Shown here one piece after another: positions 1-6,598 of a stretch of 7,816 bases of DNA. The position numbers were made by a program, and so were the translations under genes. Below the pieces are notes generated by a model that searched no databases, was not told the DNA's origin, and saw only the letters and a list, made by a program, of their open reading frames with translations. How positions within the stretch are numbered: the stretch's first letter is position 1; every line of letters begins with the position of its first letter. This DNA comes from Methanobacteriota archaeon (GTDB taxonomy: Archaea; Thermoplasmatota; Thermoplasmata; RBG-16-68-12; EA-27): NCBI GenBank assembly GCA_016207545.1, contig JACQPO010000059.1, forward strand, positions 1 through 7,816, given 5' to 3'.

Positions 1-5
1 CCCCG

Positions 6-707
6 ATGGAGGTGCCCCCTCCGCCGCCCACTGAGGAGCGCGCGCCGGAGGCCGAGCCCGGGCCCGCGTTGAAGGCGAAGAAGCGTCCCGCGAAGAAGAA
101 GCCCTCATACCCGCTGAAGCTGTTCGAGCGCTGGGAACTCGGGGAGGTCGTCGTGCACGACAAGGGGCTCGAGCGGTACGTCAACCTCCAGCCGATCGTG
201 CTACCCCACACGGGCGGGCGGTACGCGAACAAACCGTTCGGGAAGATGCGGGAAAACATCGTCGAGCGGTTGATCAACAACATGATGCGGTACGAGAAGT
301 ACACGGGGAAGAAGAGCAAGGCGATGAAGGTCGTCCGCCAAGCTTTCGAGATCATCGAGGAGCAGACGAAGCGAAACCCCGTGCAGGTCCTCGTGGACGC
401 GCTCGAGAAGGCGGCGCCGCGGGAAGAGATCACGCGCCTTCGGTTTGGCGGCATTTCCGTGCCCCGCGCGGTCGACATCGCGCCAAGCCGACGACTGGAC
501 CTCGCGCTCCGGAACATCGGTGAGGGTGCGGTGCTCGCGACGTTCAAGGGCGGCGCGGGGAAGAAGGCGGTCGAGCGGGAGAAGGGGTACGAGCCAATCG
601 CGCAGTCCCTCGCGCAGGAGATTTTGGCGGCATCGCGCGGCGACATGACCAGCTCCGCGATCGCAAAGAAAGAGGAAGTCGAGCGCGTCTCGGCGTCCGC
701 CCGGTAG
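6..707 (+). CDS. rps7: Small-subunit ribosomal protein S7 (uS7), archaeal type, with N-terminal extension
   Basis: S7 binds the 3' major domain of 16S rRNA and helps form the head of the 30S subunit and the mRNA exit side. The core runs from about residue 38 (KLFERW) to the end and carries the conserved archaeal stretches LPHTGGRYANK, NIVERLINNMMR, NPVQVLVDALEKAAPREE, RRLDLALRNIGEGA and the C-terminal KKEEVERVSASAR. Residues 1-37 are an extension outside the usual fold: a Pro/Glu-rich half (residues 4-20), then a Lys/Arg/Pro-rich half (22-33). The ATG at 6 lies only 5 nt from the window edge and no upstream stop is visible, so the true start could be further upstream. GTG (12) and TTG (69) are in-frame alternatives. 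The gene precedes EF-2 by 57 bp, as in the archaeal rps12-rps7-fusA-tuf order; rps12 would be expected just left of the window. The family call is certain; the start is not. Confidence 0.95.
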   Translation: MEVPPPPPTEERAPEAEPGPALKAKKRPAKKKPSYPLKLFERWELGEVVVHDKGLERYVNLQPIVLPHTGGRYANKPFGKMRENIVERLINNMMRYEKYTGKKSKAMKVVRQAFEIIEEQTKRNPVQVLVDALEKAAPREEITRLRFGGISVPRAVDIAPSRRLDLALRNIGEGAVLATFKGGAGKKAVEREKGYEPIAQSLAQEILAASRGDMTSSAIAKKEEVERVSASAR

Positions 708-728
708 GCTCCCCGTCGGTGGCAACGG

Positions 729-737
729 TTAAGTAAT
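729..737 (+). promoter_or_regulatory. Possible TATA-like element upstream of fusA
   Basis: An AT-rich patch, GTTAAGTAATT, interrupts GC-rich DNA between the S7 stop and the EF-2 start. Its centre is about 31 nt before the EF-2 ATG, so an archaeal transcript starting about 26 nt downstream would have only a 5-10 nt leader. Such a start might leave out the Shine-Dalgarno site. The gene may simply be cotranscribed with rps7, so this is a weak call. Confidence 0.35.
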
Positions 738-753
738 TCCACTCAAGTAGTAC

Positions 754-758
754 GGTGA
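754..758 (+). promoter_or_regulatory. Ribosome binding site of fusA
   Basis: GGTGA lies 6 nt before the EF-2 ATG and matches the complement of the archaeal 16S 3' end (anti-SD CACCTCC). It supports the ATG at 765 as the start, and it supports translation from a leadered or operon transcript. Confidence 0.65.
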
Positions 759-764
759 GCGGAC

Positions 765-2963
765 ATGGGACGCAGGGAAGAGAACATCAAGAAGGCCCAG
801 CAGATCATCCACGACAAGGACCGGATCCGCAACATCGGGACGGCCGCCCACATCGACCACGGGAAGACGACGCTGTCGGACTCCCTGATTGCGGGCGCGG
901 GGATGATGAGCGAGGAGCTTGCGGGCCAGCAGCTGTTCATGGATTTCGACGAGCAGGAGCAGGCGCGCGGGATTACGATCAACGCGGCGATCGCCTCCAT
1001 GGTCCACGAGTTCGAGGGCCAGTCCTACCTCATCAACCTGATCGACACGCCGGGACACGTGGACTTCGGCGGCGACGTCACGCGGGCGATGCGCGCAATC
1101 GACGGCGTGATCATCCTCGTGGACGCGGTCGAGGGCGTCATGCCCCAGACGGAGACGGTGATCCGCCAGGCGCTCAAGGAGCGCGTGAGGCCGGTCCTGT
1201 TCATCAACAAGGTCGACCGGCTCATCAACGAGTTGAAGCTCGACGCGGACCGGATGCAGCAGCGGTTCGTCAAGATTATCACGGACGTGAACGCCCGGAT
1301 TCGAAAGCAGCTTCCGGACGAGATGAAAGACTCGTGGACCCTCAACGTCGAGGCGGGGAACGTCGCCTTCGGCAGCGCGTTCCACAAATGGGCGATTTCC
1401 GTTCCGTATATGAAGAAGAGCGGGCTGACGTTCAAGGAGATCTACAAGCACTGCGAAGAAGGCACGATGAAGGAGCTGTCGAAGAAGGCGCCGCTCCACC
1501 AGGTCGTGCTCAACATGGTCATTCGCCACCTGCCGAGCCCGAAGGTGGCCCAGAAGCTCCGCGTACCGATCATCTGGAAGGGGGACCTCGACAGCCCCGT
1601 CGGCAAGTCGATGATGACCGTTGGCGAGAGCGGACCGGTTGCGTTCATGATCACGAAGATCATCGTGGACCCGCAGGCGGGCGAGGTCGCCGCGGGCCGC
1701 GTGTTCAGCGGGCGGATCCAGCGTGGCCAGGAGCTGTGGGTCATCGGCATGCCGAAGCCCCAGCGGGCCCAGACCGTCGCGATGATCGTCGGACCCGACC
1801 GCATCCCCGTAGAGGAAATCGACGCGGGGAACGTGGCGGCGGTCGTCGGCCTGAAGGACGCAATCGCAGGGTCCACGGTCACGGACGACAAGGCGATGCA
1901 GGCGTTCGAGCCCATCGTCCACTACTCCGACCCCGTCGTGACGGTCGCAATCGAGGCGAGGTCGACGTCGGACCTCCCGAAGCTCGTCGACGTCCTGCGG
2001 CTCCTCGCGAAGGCGGACCCGTCGATTCAGGTGGAAATCAACCAGGAGACGGGGGAACACTTGCTCAGCGGGATGGGCGAGCTGCACCTGGAAATCACGC
2101 AATACCGCATCGTGAACGACTACAAGGTGCCGATCACCGCGAGCGAGCCGATTGTCGTGTACCGGGAACGGGTGCGAGGCGCGGGCGGCCCGTTCGAGGG
2201 GAAGTCCCCGAACAAGCACAACCGGTTCTACATCGAGGACGAGCCGCTCGACGACACAATCGTGCAGGCGGTCCGGGACGGCGTGGTCCCGAGCGGGCAG
2301 CGAATCAAGGACGCGAAGGCGCTCGCGAAGCAACTCCAGGACCTCGGAATGGACAAGGACGAGGCGAAGAACGTCGTGTGGATCCACGAGACGAACATGC
2401 TCATCGACGCGACGAAAGGGATTCAATACCTGCACGAGACGATGGAGCTCGTGAAGGAAGCGTACCTCGAGGCGATGACGAAGGGTCCCCTCGGGCAGGA
2501 GAAATGCATGGGGATGAAGGTCCGCCTTGTCGATGCGAAGCTCCACGAGGACAGCGTCCACCGCGGACCCGCGCAGGTCATCCCTGCCGTGCGGAGCGCG
2601 ATTTACGGGGCGATGTGCCAGGCGGAGCGAAACCTCATGGAACCGATTCAGAAGCTCGTCCTCAACCTGCCGCAGGACGTCATGGGCGCCGCGATCGCCG
2701 ACGTGCAAGGTCGGCGGGGCGTGATCGAGGACATCACCCAAGAGGGCGAGGCGACCACGATTTCCTCGCGCGTGCCCGTGGCGGAGATGTTCGGGTTCGC
2801 CACCTCGATTCGTGGGGCCACCCAGGGACGCGTGCTGTGGTCCACGGAAAACGCGGGGTTCGAGCCCATGCCGTCAGAGCTGCAGCCCGACGTTGTGCGC
2901 AAGATCCGCGAGCGCAAGGGACTGTCGCCGGAGCCGTACGACGAGTCGTACTACGCGGGCTAG
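765..2963 (+). CDS. fusA: Translation elongation factor 2 (aEF-2)
   Basis: GTPase that translocates peptidyl-tRNA and mRNA through the ribosome; cytoplasmic. The 732-residue length is typical for archaeal EF-2. The G domain shows the P-loop AHIDHGKT (28-35), the switch I region ARGITIN with Thr71, DTPGH (94-98) and NKVD (148-151). Domain II follows from about residue 270 (the SPVGKSMMTVGESGPVAF region), and domains III-V include GMGELHLEI. The diphthamide motif VHRGPAQVIPAVR places the modified histidine at H599. This marks the protein as an archaeal/eukaryotic EF-2 and implies that the host has a diphthamide pathway. The ATG start is supported by GGTGA 6 nt upstream. The gene is intact and shows no odd substitutions in the GTPase motifs. 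It lies between rps7 (57 bp upstream) and tuf (158 bp downstream). Confidence 0.98.
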   Translation: MGRREENIKKAQQIIHDKDRIRNIGTAAHIDHGKTTLSDSLIAGAGMMSEELAGQQLFMDFDEQEQARGITINAAIASMVHEFEGQSYLINLIDTPGHVDFGGDVTRAMRAIDGVIILVDAVEGVMPQTETVIRQALKERVRPVLFINKVDRLINELKLDADRMQQRFVKIITDVNARIRKQLPDEMKDSWTLNVEAGNVAFGSAFHKWAISVPYMKKSGLTFKEIYKHCEEGTMKELSKKAPLHQVVLNMVIRHLPSPKVAQKLRVPIIWKGDLDSPVGKSMMTVGESGPVAFMITKIIVDPQAGEVAAGRVFSGRIQRGQELWVIGMPKPQRAQTVAMIVGPDRIPVEEIDAGNVAAVVGLKDAIAGSTVTDDKAMQAFEPIVHYSDPVVTVAIEARSTSDLPKLVDVLRLLAKADPSIQVEINQETGEHLLSGMGELHLEITQYRIVNDYKVPITASEPIVVYRERVRGAGGPFEGKSPNKHNRFYIEDEPLDDTIVQAVRDGVVPSGQRIKDAKALAKQLQDLGMDKDEAKNVVWIHETNMLIDATKGIQYLHETMELVKEAYLEAMTKGPLGQEKCMGMKVRLVDAKLHEDSVHRGPAQVIPAVRSAIYGAMCQAERNLMEPIQKLVLNLPQDVMGAAIADVQGRRGVIEDITQEGEATTISSRVPVAEMFGFATSIRGATQGRVLWSTENAGFEPMPSELQPDVVRKIRERKGLSPEPYDESYYAG

Positions 2964-2965
2964 TC

Positions 2966-3003
2966 GCGCGGCGAGGCGCCCTCTGTCGGTCCTCTCGCCG
3001 CGC
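2966..3003 (+). terminator. Perfect 10-bp inverted repeat just after fusA (terminator-like hairpin)
   Basis: GCGCGGCGAG at 2966-2975 is the exact reverse complement of CTCGCCGCGC at 2994-3003, with an 18-nt loop and a possible G-U pair extending the stem inward. It begins 2 nt after the EF-2 stop codon. No T-run follows, so it is not a classical intrinsic terminator. It could protect the 3' end of the fusA mRNA, pause transcription, or act as a processing site. In GC-rich DNA some inverted repeats arise by chance, but a perfect 10-bp stem placed exactly in the gap is notable. Confidence 0.45.
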
Positions 3004-3072
3004 ACGAACGCCCCGTTGCGCCTTCACAGCGGGAATCGTCCTCTCTCCCGTGAAAACGAAGTCGCAGGCGGC

Positions 3073-3084
3073 AAAACATATATA
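3073..3084 (+). promoter_or_regulatory. TATA box and BRE-like element of tuf
   Basis: AAAACATATATA stands out sharply in GC-rich DNA. ATATATA (3078-3084) fits an archaeal TATA box, with the preceding A-rich stretch in the BRE position. A start about 26 nt downstream of the TATA centre would fall near 3107, giving a leader of roughly 15 nt before the tuf ATG. This implies that EF-1-alpha can be transcribed independently of the upstream genes. Confidence 0.8.
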
Positions 3085-3110
3085 CGACTGGACGATAGGG
3101 TGCGCCTTAC

Positions 3111-3115
3111 GGGGT
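3111..3115 (+). promoter_or_regulatory. Probable ribosome binding site of tuf
   Basis: GGGGT lies 6 nt before the ATG at 3122. It can pair with the anti-Shine-Dalgarno sequence if one G-U pair is allowed. It supports this ATG even though the same frame stays open for more than 2.3 kb upstream. Confidence 0.5.
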
Positions 3116-3121
3116 AGAAGC

Positions 3122-4393
3122 ATGCCTGCAAAACCGCATTTGAACCTCGTCTTCATCGGCCACGTCGACCACGGAAAGTCGACTACGGTTGGCCGCATCC
3201 TGTACGACACGGGCCACGTGGACCCCCACGTCCTGGAGCAGTTCAAGAAAGAGGCGGAGCAGAAGGGGAAGGCCACGTTCGAGTTCGCGTGGGTCATGGA
3301 CCGTGTGAAGGAGGAGCGGGAGCGAGGCCTCACGATCGACGTCGCCCACCAGAAGTTCGAGACGGACAAGATTTACTTCACGATCATCGACGCGCCCGGG
3401 CACCGGGACTTCGTCAAGAACATGATCACGGGCACGTCCCAGGCGGACGGCGCCGTGCTCGTCGTGTCCGCGGCGGAGGGCGTGCAGGCGCAGACGAAGG
3501 AGCACATCTTCCTCGCGCGCACGCTGGGGGTCGCGCAGCTCATCGTCGCGGTCAACAAGATGGACGCGACGCAGCCACCGTTCAGCGAGGCGCGGTTCAA
3601 CCAGATCAAGACGGAGGTGTCGGGCCTCCTGAAGGCGGTCGGCTACAAGGTCGATGACATCCTGTTCGTCCCGACCAGCTCGTACAAGGGCGAGAACATC
3701 ACGAAGGCGCCGGGGCAGATGACGTGGTACAAGGGGCCGACCCTGATCGACGTACTCAACACGTTGAAGGAGCCGCCGAAGCCGACGGACAAGCCCCTAC
3801 GGTTGCCCGTGCAGGACGTGTACTCGATCACGGGCATCGGAACGGTCCCCGTGGGCCGCGTGGAGACCGGCGTCATGAAGCCCGGGATGAAGGTCACCTT
3901 CCAGCCCGCGGACAAGGTTGGCGAGATCAAGTCCATCGAGATGCACCACGAGCAGATCCCCGAGGCCGTCCCCGGGGACAACGTCGGCTTCAACGTGCGC
4001 GGCGTTGAGAAGAAGGACATCCGGCGCGGCGACGTCGTCGGTCCCGTCGACAACCCGCCGACGGTCGCGAAGTCGTTCACCGCGCAGATCATCGTGCTGA
4101 ACCACCCGTCCGTGATCACGCCCGGGTACACGCCCGTGTTCCACGCCCACACCGCGCAGGTCGCGTGCACGTTCGAGGAGCTGCTGAAGAAACTCGACCA
4201 GCGGACCGGGGAGACGAAGGAGGAGAAGCCCGAGTTCCTGAAGACGGGCGACGCCGCCGTCGTCAAGATCCGGCCGACGAAGCCGATGGTCATCGAACCC
4301 TTCAAGCAGTTCCCGCAGCTCGGCCGGTTCGCGATCCGGGATATGGGCCAGACGGTCGCGGCGGGCCAGGTGATTGATGTCGAGAAACGGTAA
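3122..4393 (+). CDS. tuf: Translation elongation factor 1-alpha (aEF-1A)
   Basis: GTPase that delivers aminoacyl-tRNA to the ribosomal A site. The 423-residue product matches the usual archaeal length. The G domain begins almost at the N-terminus: GHVDHGKS P-loop (13-20), ERGLTID with switch I Thr71, DAPGHRDFVKNM (90-101) and NKMD (145-148). Domains II and III are complete, with VYSITGIGTVPVGRVETG, the HPSVITPGYTPVFH segment and the C-terminal GRFAIRDMGQTVAAG. The frame is open far upstream through the EF-2 gene. However, homology begins exactly at MPAKPHLNLVFIG, and the TATA element plus ribosome site sit immediately before this ATG, so 3122 is the start. Its own strong-looking promoter fits the high demand for this factor. 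The gene is followed after 40 bp by rps10. Confidence 0.98.
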   Translation: MPAKPHLNLVFIGHVDHGKSTTVGRILYDTGHVDPHVLEQFKKEAEQKGKATFEFAWVMDRVKEERERGLTIDVAHQKFETDKIYFTIIDAPGHRDFVKNMITGTSQADGAVLVVSAAEGVQAQTKEHIFLARTLGVAQLIVAVNKMDATQPPFSEARFNQIKTEVSGLLKAVGYKVDDILFVPTSSYKGENITKAPGQMTWYKGPTLIDVLNTLKEPPKPTDKPLRLPVQDVYSITGIGTVPVGRVETGVMKPGMKVTFQPADKVGEIKSIEMHHEQIPEAVPGDNVGFNVRGVEKKDIRRGDVVGPVDNPPTVAKSFTAQIIVLNHPSVITPGYTPVFHAHTAQVACTFEELLKKLDQRTGETKEEKPEFLKTGDAAVVKIRPTKPMVIEPFKQFPQLGRFAIRDMGQTVAAGQVIDVEKR

Positions 4394-4399
4394 TCCTTG

Positions 4400-4405
4400 T
4401 TTTTT
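4400..4405 (+). terminator. T-tract after tuf, possible archaeal terminator
   Basis: Six consecutive T residues sit 6 nt after the tuf stop, within a pyrimidine-rich stretch running to about 4424. Archaeal termination commonly uses T-runs without a hairpin. The rps10 start is only 28 nt downstream, so this is either partial termination that lowers rps10 relative to tuf, or simply a pyrimidine-rich leader for rps10. Confidence 0.4.
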
Positions 4406-4424
4406 CCTTCCTCCCCCTACTTTT

Positions 4425-4430
4425 GGTGTG
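4425..4430 (+). promoter_or_regulatory. Ribosome binding site of rps10
   Basis: GGTGTG lies 3-5 nt before the S10 ATG; its GGTG core matches the anti-Shine-Dalgarno sequence. It fixes the ATG at 4434 and suggests translation from the tuf transcript or a leadered one. Confidence 0.6.
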
Positions 4431-4433
4431 TAA

Positions 4434-4745
4434 ATGGCGCAGAAGGCCCGCATCTCGTTGTCCGGAACCGACCCCAAGAAGGTCGACAACGTGTGCCAGC
4501 AGATCAAACTGATCAGCGAGCGCACGGGCGTGGCGATGGGTGGGCCGATCGCGCTGCCGACGAAGCGACTCGTCGTCCCCGTGCGGAAGAGCCCGGACGG
4601 GGAGGGGAGCGAGACATGGGACCGGTGGGAGCTGCGCATCCACAAGCGGCTCATCGACCTCGACGCAGACGAGCGCGCGTTGCGCCAGCTCATGAGGATC
4701 CGCGTGCCGGACGGCGTCAATATCGAAATCGTGCTGCGCACGTGA
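4434..4745 (+). CDS. rps10: Small-subunit ribosomal protein S10 (uS10)
   Basis: S10 is a small protein of the 30S head; in bacteria the same protein also works with Nus factors in transcription antitermination. The product is 103 residues, the normal archaeal size. It has the family segments KARISLSGTDPKKVDNVCQQI, GVAMGGPIALPTKRLVVPVRKSP, the archaeal-type WELRIHKRLIDLDADERALRQLMRI and the C-terminal VPDGVNIEIVLR. It is the last protein gene of the str-type cluster, 40 bp after tuf, and is followed by the tRNA-Ala gene on the same strand. Confidence 0.97.
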   Translation: MAQKARISLSGTDPKKVDNVCQQIKLISERTGVAMGGPIALPTKRLVVPVRKSPDGEGSETWDRWELRIHKRLIDLDADERALRQLMRIRVPDGVNIEIVLRT

Positions 4746-4752
4746 CGTGCGA

Positions 4753-4761
4753 TACGTTTTA
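4753..4761 (+). promoter_or_regulatory. Possible TATA element of the tRNA-Ala gene
   Basis: TACGTTTTA is the only AT-rich patch in the 42-bp gap between the S10 stop and the tRNA. Its centre is about 31 nt before tRNA nucleotide 1, which fits transcription starting a few nt upstream of the mature 5' end followed by RNase P processing. The T-run might instead act as a weak terminator for rps10. Confidence 0.4.
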
Positions 4762-4787
4762 GCCGTCCCCGACTTTGGGTCGCCCTC

Positions 4788-4859
4788 GGGCCGGTAGATC
4801 AGCGGAAGATCGCCTGCTTTGCAAGCAGGAAGTCCTGGGTTCAAATCCCAGCCGGTCCA
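4788..4859 (+). tRNA. tRNA-Ala, anticodon TGC
   Basis: A complete cloverleaf can be drawn. The acceptor stem is GGGCCGG/CCGGTCC, with a G3-U70 wobble that is the alanine identity element. The D stem is GATC/GATC with loop AGCGGAA containing the conserved GG. The anticodon stem CCTGC/GCAGG encloses loop TTTGCAA with anticodon TGC at 4820-4822. The variable loop is AAGTC, and the T stem CTGGG/CCCAG encloses loop TTCAAAT. The discriminator base is A (4859) and the CCA tail is not encoded, so it would be added after transcription. There is no intron. The last 19 nt overlap the 3' end of the convergent NIPSNAP gene. Confidence 0.97.
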
Positions 4860-5161
4860 TCGTTTAGGACGGGGCGAAGGAACCAGTGCTCCGTCTTCGC
4901 GAGGTGGCGCACGGGGTCCGGGCTCACTTTCTTGCGGTCCTCGGACGCGTAGTACGCGCCGTCCTTCGTCGCCCAATCCTCGGGCCCGTCGTAGTGGAGA
5001 ATCCAGACGAACTTGTTCTCCGGCTCGATCACCCACGCCCCGAGGATTTGGAACCCGTGCTTCCGGCGGAGCGGGTAGATCTTCTCCTTCCACTCGCGGA
5101 CCCAGTCGTCCATCGCCCCCGGCTTGACCGTGTAGACTCGGAGCTGGGAGACGGCGGGCAT
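4841..5161 (-). CDS. NIPSNAP-family protein
   Basis: The 106-residue product is one NIPSNAP domain, a dimeric alpha/beta-barrel (ferredoxin-like) fold. The signature is seen as QLRVYTVKPGAMDDWVREW (residues 6-24), then PLRRKHGFQILGAWVIEPEN and VWILHYDGPEDWATKDGAYYASEDRKKV. There is no signal peptide or membrane segment, so it is probably cytoplasmic. The biochemical role of prokaryotic NIPSNAP proteins is poorly defined, so no substrate is proposed. The ATG start lies 1 nt past the stop codon of the upstream peptidase gene (TGAGATG junction), which implies cotranscription and probably translational coupling. The last seven codons (LNDGPAGI region) and the TGA stop are the complement of the acceptor and T arm of the convergent tRNA-Ala gene. 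The stop is therefore positioned inside the tRNA. Confidence 0.88.
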   Translation of the reverse strand: MPAVSQLRVYTVKPGAMDDWVREWKEKIYPLRRKHGFQILGAWVIEPENKFVWILHYDGPEDWATKDGAYYASEDRKKVSPDPVRHLAKTEHWFLRPVLNDGPAGI

Positions 5162-5162
5162 C

Positions 5163-6527
5163 TCAACGCGCCTGCCCGAAGTTCAGGATCGCCGCCGCGG
5201 TCGTCTTGATCGCGCGGCGCGCGTCCACGAGCCGGATGTGCTCGTTCGGGGCGTGGATCCGTCCGCCCGTCCACCCCACGCCGGGGCCCGAGACCGCGGG
5301 CGTGCCGACGCGGGTGAAGTACCACGTCGTCGACGAGCCGGACATCCACGGCAGCAGGTTCGGCTCGCGGCCGTACACCTCTTTCATGGCGGCGATAATC
5401 GCCTGCGAAATCGGAGAGGAAACGGGGGTCGCCGCGGGCTCGAACACGGAGTGCTTCTCGACTTGGACGTCCGCGAACCCCTTCGCCCGAAGGTGCGCGA
5501 GGAGCTTCTTGAAGATCGCCTCGGGCCTCTGTCCGGGAATGAGCCGGAAGTCGAGCTTCGCGTGCGCGACCGCGGGGTTCACGGTCTTGTGTCCCGCGCC
5601 CGTGTACCCGGACCAAATCCCGTCGATTGTGCACGTCGACGAGTACATGTGGGCCTTCAGCCGCTCGAACCGCGTGCGACCGCCGAGGACCTTCGTCCCG
5701 TACGTGGTCTCCCATGCCTTCGGGTCCCACGTGTTCCGCCTGAGGTACGAGAGTTCCTCCTTCCCGGGCTTGTGAGTTCCGTCGTAAAATCCCTTGATCA
5801 GGATGCGTCCGTCCTCCCGGCGCAGCGTGTTCAGCGCGGCGATCAACCGCCAGGCGGCGTTCGGGATCACGGTCGCGATCGACGAATGCTGATCGACGCC
5901 CGCGGTCCGCACGGCGAGTTCCACGGACAGGATCCCCTTGCTCCCCATCGTGAACAGCGGCCGTCCCACCTCGTCGTGGTCGCTCCCCTCGATCGTCGCG
6001 GCCGCGGCGCGGAACAGCTCCGGGTGCGCGTCCGCGAACGGCAGGAGGTGCGGGCTACCGACCTCTTCTTCGCCATCGACCACGAATCGGAGGTTCACGG
6101 GAAGGCGACCCGTCTCGCGGACCGCCGCCTGGGCGAGGGCTTGGGAGACGAGGTTTCCTTTCGTGTCGTTGACGCCCCGTGCGTACAACGCGCCGCCGCG
6201 GACCTCCGGCCGGAACGGATCGGACTTCCATTCGTCGAGCGGGTCCACGGGCTGGACGTCGTAGTGGTTGTAAAGCGCGAGCGTGGGCAGCTGTTCGTCC
6301 TCGACGACCTCCCCCACGACAAGGTCCGGGCCGCCGGGGACGGGCATGCGACGGGCCTTCGCCCCGTACCGGTCGAGGATTCGCACGGTCGCCGCCGCGC
6401 CCTCCTCGAACGCCTTCTCCTGCGCGGAAATCGTCGGGACGCGACCGTATTCCGTGAGGTCCGCGACGAAGTCGTCGAACCGTTTGTCGATGTACTGGAA
6501 GACCGCCTGACGCTCCCCCGGGGACAT
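5163..6527 (-). CDS. M20-family zinc peptidase (dipeptidase/ArgE/DapE type)
   Basis: Predicted cytoplasmic di-zinc hydrolase that cleaves dipeptides or N-acyl amino acids. Key residues, numbered from the upstream TTG at 6554 (subtract 9 for the ATG used here): first ligand H97 in YNHYDVQPVDP, bridging D130 in ARGVNDTKG, catalytic E163 and ligand E164 in DGEEEVGS, a probable E189 (IEGSD) ligand, the lid-domain His223 in DQHSS, and final ligand H434 in RIHAPNEHI. The overall pattern, including WKSDPF and SGSSTTWYF, resembles the carnosinase-like dipeptidases, and the 454-463 residue length is normal for them. The exact substrate cannot be read from sequence. ATG at 6527 is preferred because the shared TATA element would start transcripts near 6548, downstream of the TTG. 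The gene leads a two-gene unit with the NIPSNAP gene. Confidence 0.93.
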   Translation of the reverse strand: MSPGERQAVFQYIDKRFDDFVADLTEYGRVPTISAQEKAFEEGAAATVRILDRYGAKARRMPVPGGPDLVVGEVVEDEQLPTLALYNHYDVQPVDPLDEWKSDPFRPEVRGGALYARGVNDTKGNLVSQALAQAAVRETGRLPVNLRFVVDGEEEVGSPHLLPFADAHPELFRAAAATIEGSDHDEVGRPLFTMGSKGILSVELAVRTAGVDQHSSIATVIPNAAWRLIAALNTLRREDGRILIKGFYDGTHKPGKEELSYLRRNTWDPKAWETTYGTKVLGGRTRFERLKAHMYSSTCTIDGIWSGYTGAGHKTVNPAVAHAKLDFRLIPGQRPEAIFKKLLAHLRAKGFADVQVEKHSVFEPAATPVSSPISQAIIAAMKEVYGREPNLLPWMSGSSTTWYFTRVGTPAVSGPGVGWTGGRIHAPNEHIRLVDARRAIKTTAAAILNFGQAR

Positions 6528-6570
6528 GGGTCCCGGGATCGCGGGGAAGTTCAAAACCCCGTCGGTAACC

Positions 6571-6578
6571 GCTTAAGG
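6571..6578. promoter_or_regulatory. Palindromic CTTAAG core, probable shared divergent promoter
   Basis: GCTTAAGG is the only AT-rich core in the region between the divergent M20 and PP2C genes, and CTTAAG (6572-6577) reads the same on both strands. About 26 nt from its centre toward the + strand is position 6600, exactly at the PP2C GTG codon. The same distance toward the - strand is about 6548, about 21 nt before the peptidase ATG. A TATA-binding protein could therefore direct either gene. This is inferred from spacing only. Confidence 0.5.
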
Positions 6579-6598
6579 GCAGCCCCCGTCTCCCGTTC

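Noticed and set aside
8..14. GGAGGTG as a Shine-Dalgarno site
   Set aside because: No ATG, GTG or TTG follows at a suitable distance, and the bases are codons 2-3 (Glu-Val) of the S7 frame. Kept only as a reason for doubt about the S7 start.
729..2741. 670-codon open frame antisense to EF-2
   Set aside because: The composition is Leu/Arg/Asp/His/Val-rich with no recognisable domain, as expected from the complement of GC-rich codons. It lies entirely opposite a conserved gene.
755..3121. Open frame running through all of EF-2 and fused in frame to EF-1-alpha (over 1200 codons in total)
   Set aside because: It overlaps the intact EF-2 gene in another frame, its translation up to 3121 is low-complexity Arg/Gly/Pro-rich, and the tuf promoter and homology start at 3122. 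It is open because GC-rich codon use removes stops.
3797..4741. Long - strand open frame opposite tuf and rps10
   Set aside because: It spans two conserved genes and their spacer and has no family signature; a GC-rich shadow.
6528..6554. TTG at 6554 as the M20 start (9 extra residues)
   Set aside because: The ribosome-site-like GGGGT is only 1 nt from the TTG, and the predicted transcript from the CTTAAG core would begin after it. It is not excluded.
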